Shown in pieces: positions 63,242 to 64,000 of a stretch of 64,000 nucleotides of DNA. This stretch comes from Sphingomonas panacisoli (lineage in GTDB: Bacteria; Pseudomonadota; Alphaproteobacteria; Sphingomonadales; Sphingomonadaceae): the NCBI RefSeq assembly GCF_007859635.1, contig NZ_CP042306.1, positions 1,798,001 through 1,862,000 on the forward strand, read 5' to 3'. The stretch's first letter is position 1. Each line of letters opens with the position of its first letter. The position numbers were made by a program, and so were the translations under genes. The notes under the pieces were generated by a model. The model saw only the letters and a program-made list of their open reading frames with translations, ran no database searches and had not been told where the DNA came from.

Positions 63242-63898
63242 TTACCCGGCGTTGCTTCCTGCGTGAATTGTCACGCCGAACAGCAGGATAGGCGCGTCCG
63301 GCTCGGAAATCTGGACTGTCCCGTTGCCCGCCGCGACCAACGAATGGACCAGATAGGCCGCCGCGCCACGCGGGGTCACACCTTCCTCGCCCAGATCGCC
63401 AAGCATGGTCGAGCGCAATTCCTGGTCGAGCACGAGCCGCGGCCCTTCGGCGCGGACGACGATCTCGACCTTGTCCCCCTGCTGCTCGGCGCCGATGTCG
63501 AGCTGCCCGCCGCGGACCAGCGCTTCGCCCGCGATCAGCGCAAGGTTGAGCAGCACTTTGACCGCCGGCTTGGGCAAAGCGCCCTCATCGATCATCCAGC
63601 CGATCGTCAGCTTGCCGCCTTCGCCGAACAGCCCCTCGATCGCGGTCCGCGCCTCGCGGGTATCGACCGCGTCGCCGAACCCGCCCGCCGCGCCGAACGC
63701 CAGGCGGAAGAACTTCAACTTGTTCGCCGATGCCCGCGCGCTTTCGTTGAGCAGGTCGAGGCAGCGCTGCCGCATTTCCGGGTCATGCTCGTCGGCGAGC
63801 AATTCGAGCCCGTTGTTGAGCGCGCCCACCGGCGACAGCAAGTCGTGGCACAGGCGCGAGCAGAGCAGACTGGCGAAATCGACCGGTGTGATGGTCAT
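63242..63898 (-). CDS. chpT: Histidine phosphotransferase ChpT
   Basis: 218 residues. H18 in LLCSRLCHDLLSPVGALNNGLELL is the phospho-histidine. FFRLAFGAAGGFGDAVD, LPKPAVKVLLNLALIAGEALVRGG and the degenerate ATPase-like C-terminus match the family. In Caulobacter ChpT moves phosphate from CckA to CtrA and CpdR. It is the first gene of the minus-strand che cluster, 57 bases upstream of cheA. The window also has rcdA, which acts on CtrA removal. Confidence 0.9.
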   Translation of the reverse strand: MTITPVDFASLLCSRLCHDLLSPVGALNNGLELLADEHDPEMRQRCLDLLNESARASANKLKFFRLAFGAAGGFGDAVDTREARTAIEGLFGEGGKLTIGWMIDEGALPKPAVKVLLNLALIAGEALVRGGQLDIGAEQQGDKVEIVVRAEGPRLVLDQELRSTMLGDLGEEGVTPRGAAAYLVHSLVAAGNGTVQISEPDAPILLFGVTIHAGSNAG

Positions 63899-63967
63899 GC
63901 GGGCGTTTCTTTCGGTTCTTGTTAGGCGCTTCTTGGAGCAGCGTTACCCGACCCGCAACCTTTCGTC

Positions 63968-63988
63968 ATGCCGGACTTGATCCGGCAT
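63968..63988. repeat. ATGCCGG/CCGGCAT palindrome
   Basis: ATGCCGG-acttgat-CCGGCAT, 7-bp arms. Upstream of chpT in the last 100 bases of the window. This exact type of palindrome is repeated in many sphingomonad and other alphaproteobacterial intergenic regions. Confidence 0.6.
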
Positions 63989-64000
63989 CCCGCTTCAACC

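Noticed and set aside
1..64000. Prophage, insertion sequence, integrative element, CRISPR or toxin-antitoxin locus
   Set aside because: No transposase, integrase, phage structural gene, direct-repeat array or small toxin pair was recognised on either strand. The single tRNA-Asn gene has no flanking repeat of its 3' end in view.

Overview
The window is GC-rich chromosomal DNA of an alphaproteobacterium, most likely a Sphingomonas-type organism of the Sphingomonadaceae. Support comes from gene content and style: a single-cysteine DksA, RcdA and ChpT of the CtrA pathway, TrmFO, a CC0125/CC1285-type lipoprotein, TadG/TadE pseudopilin genes, lysine/alanine/proline-rich H1-like proteins, a PEP-CTERM-like surface protein, and short palindromic intergenic repeats of a kind common in sphingomonads. 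I see no insertion sequence, prophage, integrase, CRISPR array or defence island. Almost everything reads as a vertically inherited core chromosome.

Layout. 0-1.2 kb: 3' end of a DUF4139 protein carrying a TonB-box-like insert. 1.3-5 kb: sulfate assimilation cysD, cysN/C, cysQ. 5-11 kb: acyl-CoA dehydrogenase, gamma-carbonic anhydrase, secreted M1 aminopeptidase, nitronate monooxygenase. 10.9-14.7 kb: rcdA, two YdcH-type small genes (one frameshifted), a PilZ protein, dksA, a Ser/Asn/Gln-rich PEP-CTERM-like protein and a frameshifted host-attachment gene. 14.7-21.2 kb: serS, a LysM/degenerate-LytM lipoprotein, a frameshifted penicillin acylase, tyrS, a second PilZ protein. 21.2-28.9 kb: recG, sdhE, mfd, a GAF protein, an EAL phosphodiesterase with an overlapping unknown gene. 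28.9-31.6 kb: moaA, an NAD kinase, tRNA-Asn, a lipoprotein. 31.6-40.4 kb: secA, a small secreted protein, a TonB-family protein, argJ, a membrane protein, trmFO, an EF-hand protein, a phytoene-synthase-like protein. 40.5-43.7 kb: TadG-TadE-TadE operon. 43.7-50.6 kb: ahcY, a GNAT protein, algH, peroxiredoxin, two H1-like proteins bracketing amn, a SIMPL protein. 50.6-56.9 kb: M2 peptidase, alpha/beta hydrolase, GFA protein, marR-emrA-emrB. 57-63.9 kb (minus strand): chpT-cheA-cheW-cheY-cheB-cheR, then an amidase and RNase P RNA.

How they connect. Cell-cycle and signalling functions are over-represented: RcdA and ChpT feed CtrA control, the che operon gives a full two-component excitation/adaptation core next to chpT, and an EAL phosphodiesterase with two PilZ proteins points to cyclic-di-GMP control. 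Envelope functions recur (secA, NlpD-like lipoprotein, amidase, Tad pseudopilins, PEP-CTERM-like protein). Methyl and sulfur metabolism appears as cysDNCQ and ahcY, the latter preceded by a perfect 20-nt palindrome that may be a SahR-type operator.

Three genes are each broken by exactly one missing base, two of them at short homopolymers, which looks more like consensus error than real decay. The observations I would follow first are the Asn/Gln/Ser-rich PEP-CTERM-like protein, EF-hand-like loops inside a TadE pseudopilin, the TonB-box-like insert in the DUF4139 protein, an exact 11-residue repeat in an H1-tailed protein, and the ahcY palindrome. I did not find a clearly new multi-gene system.
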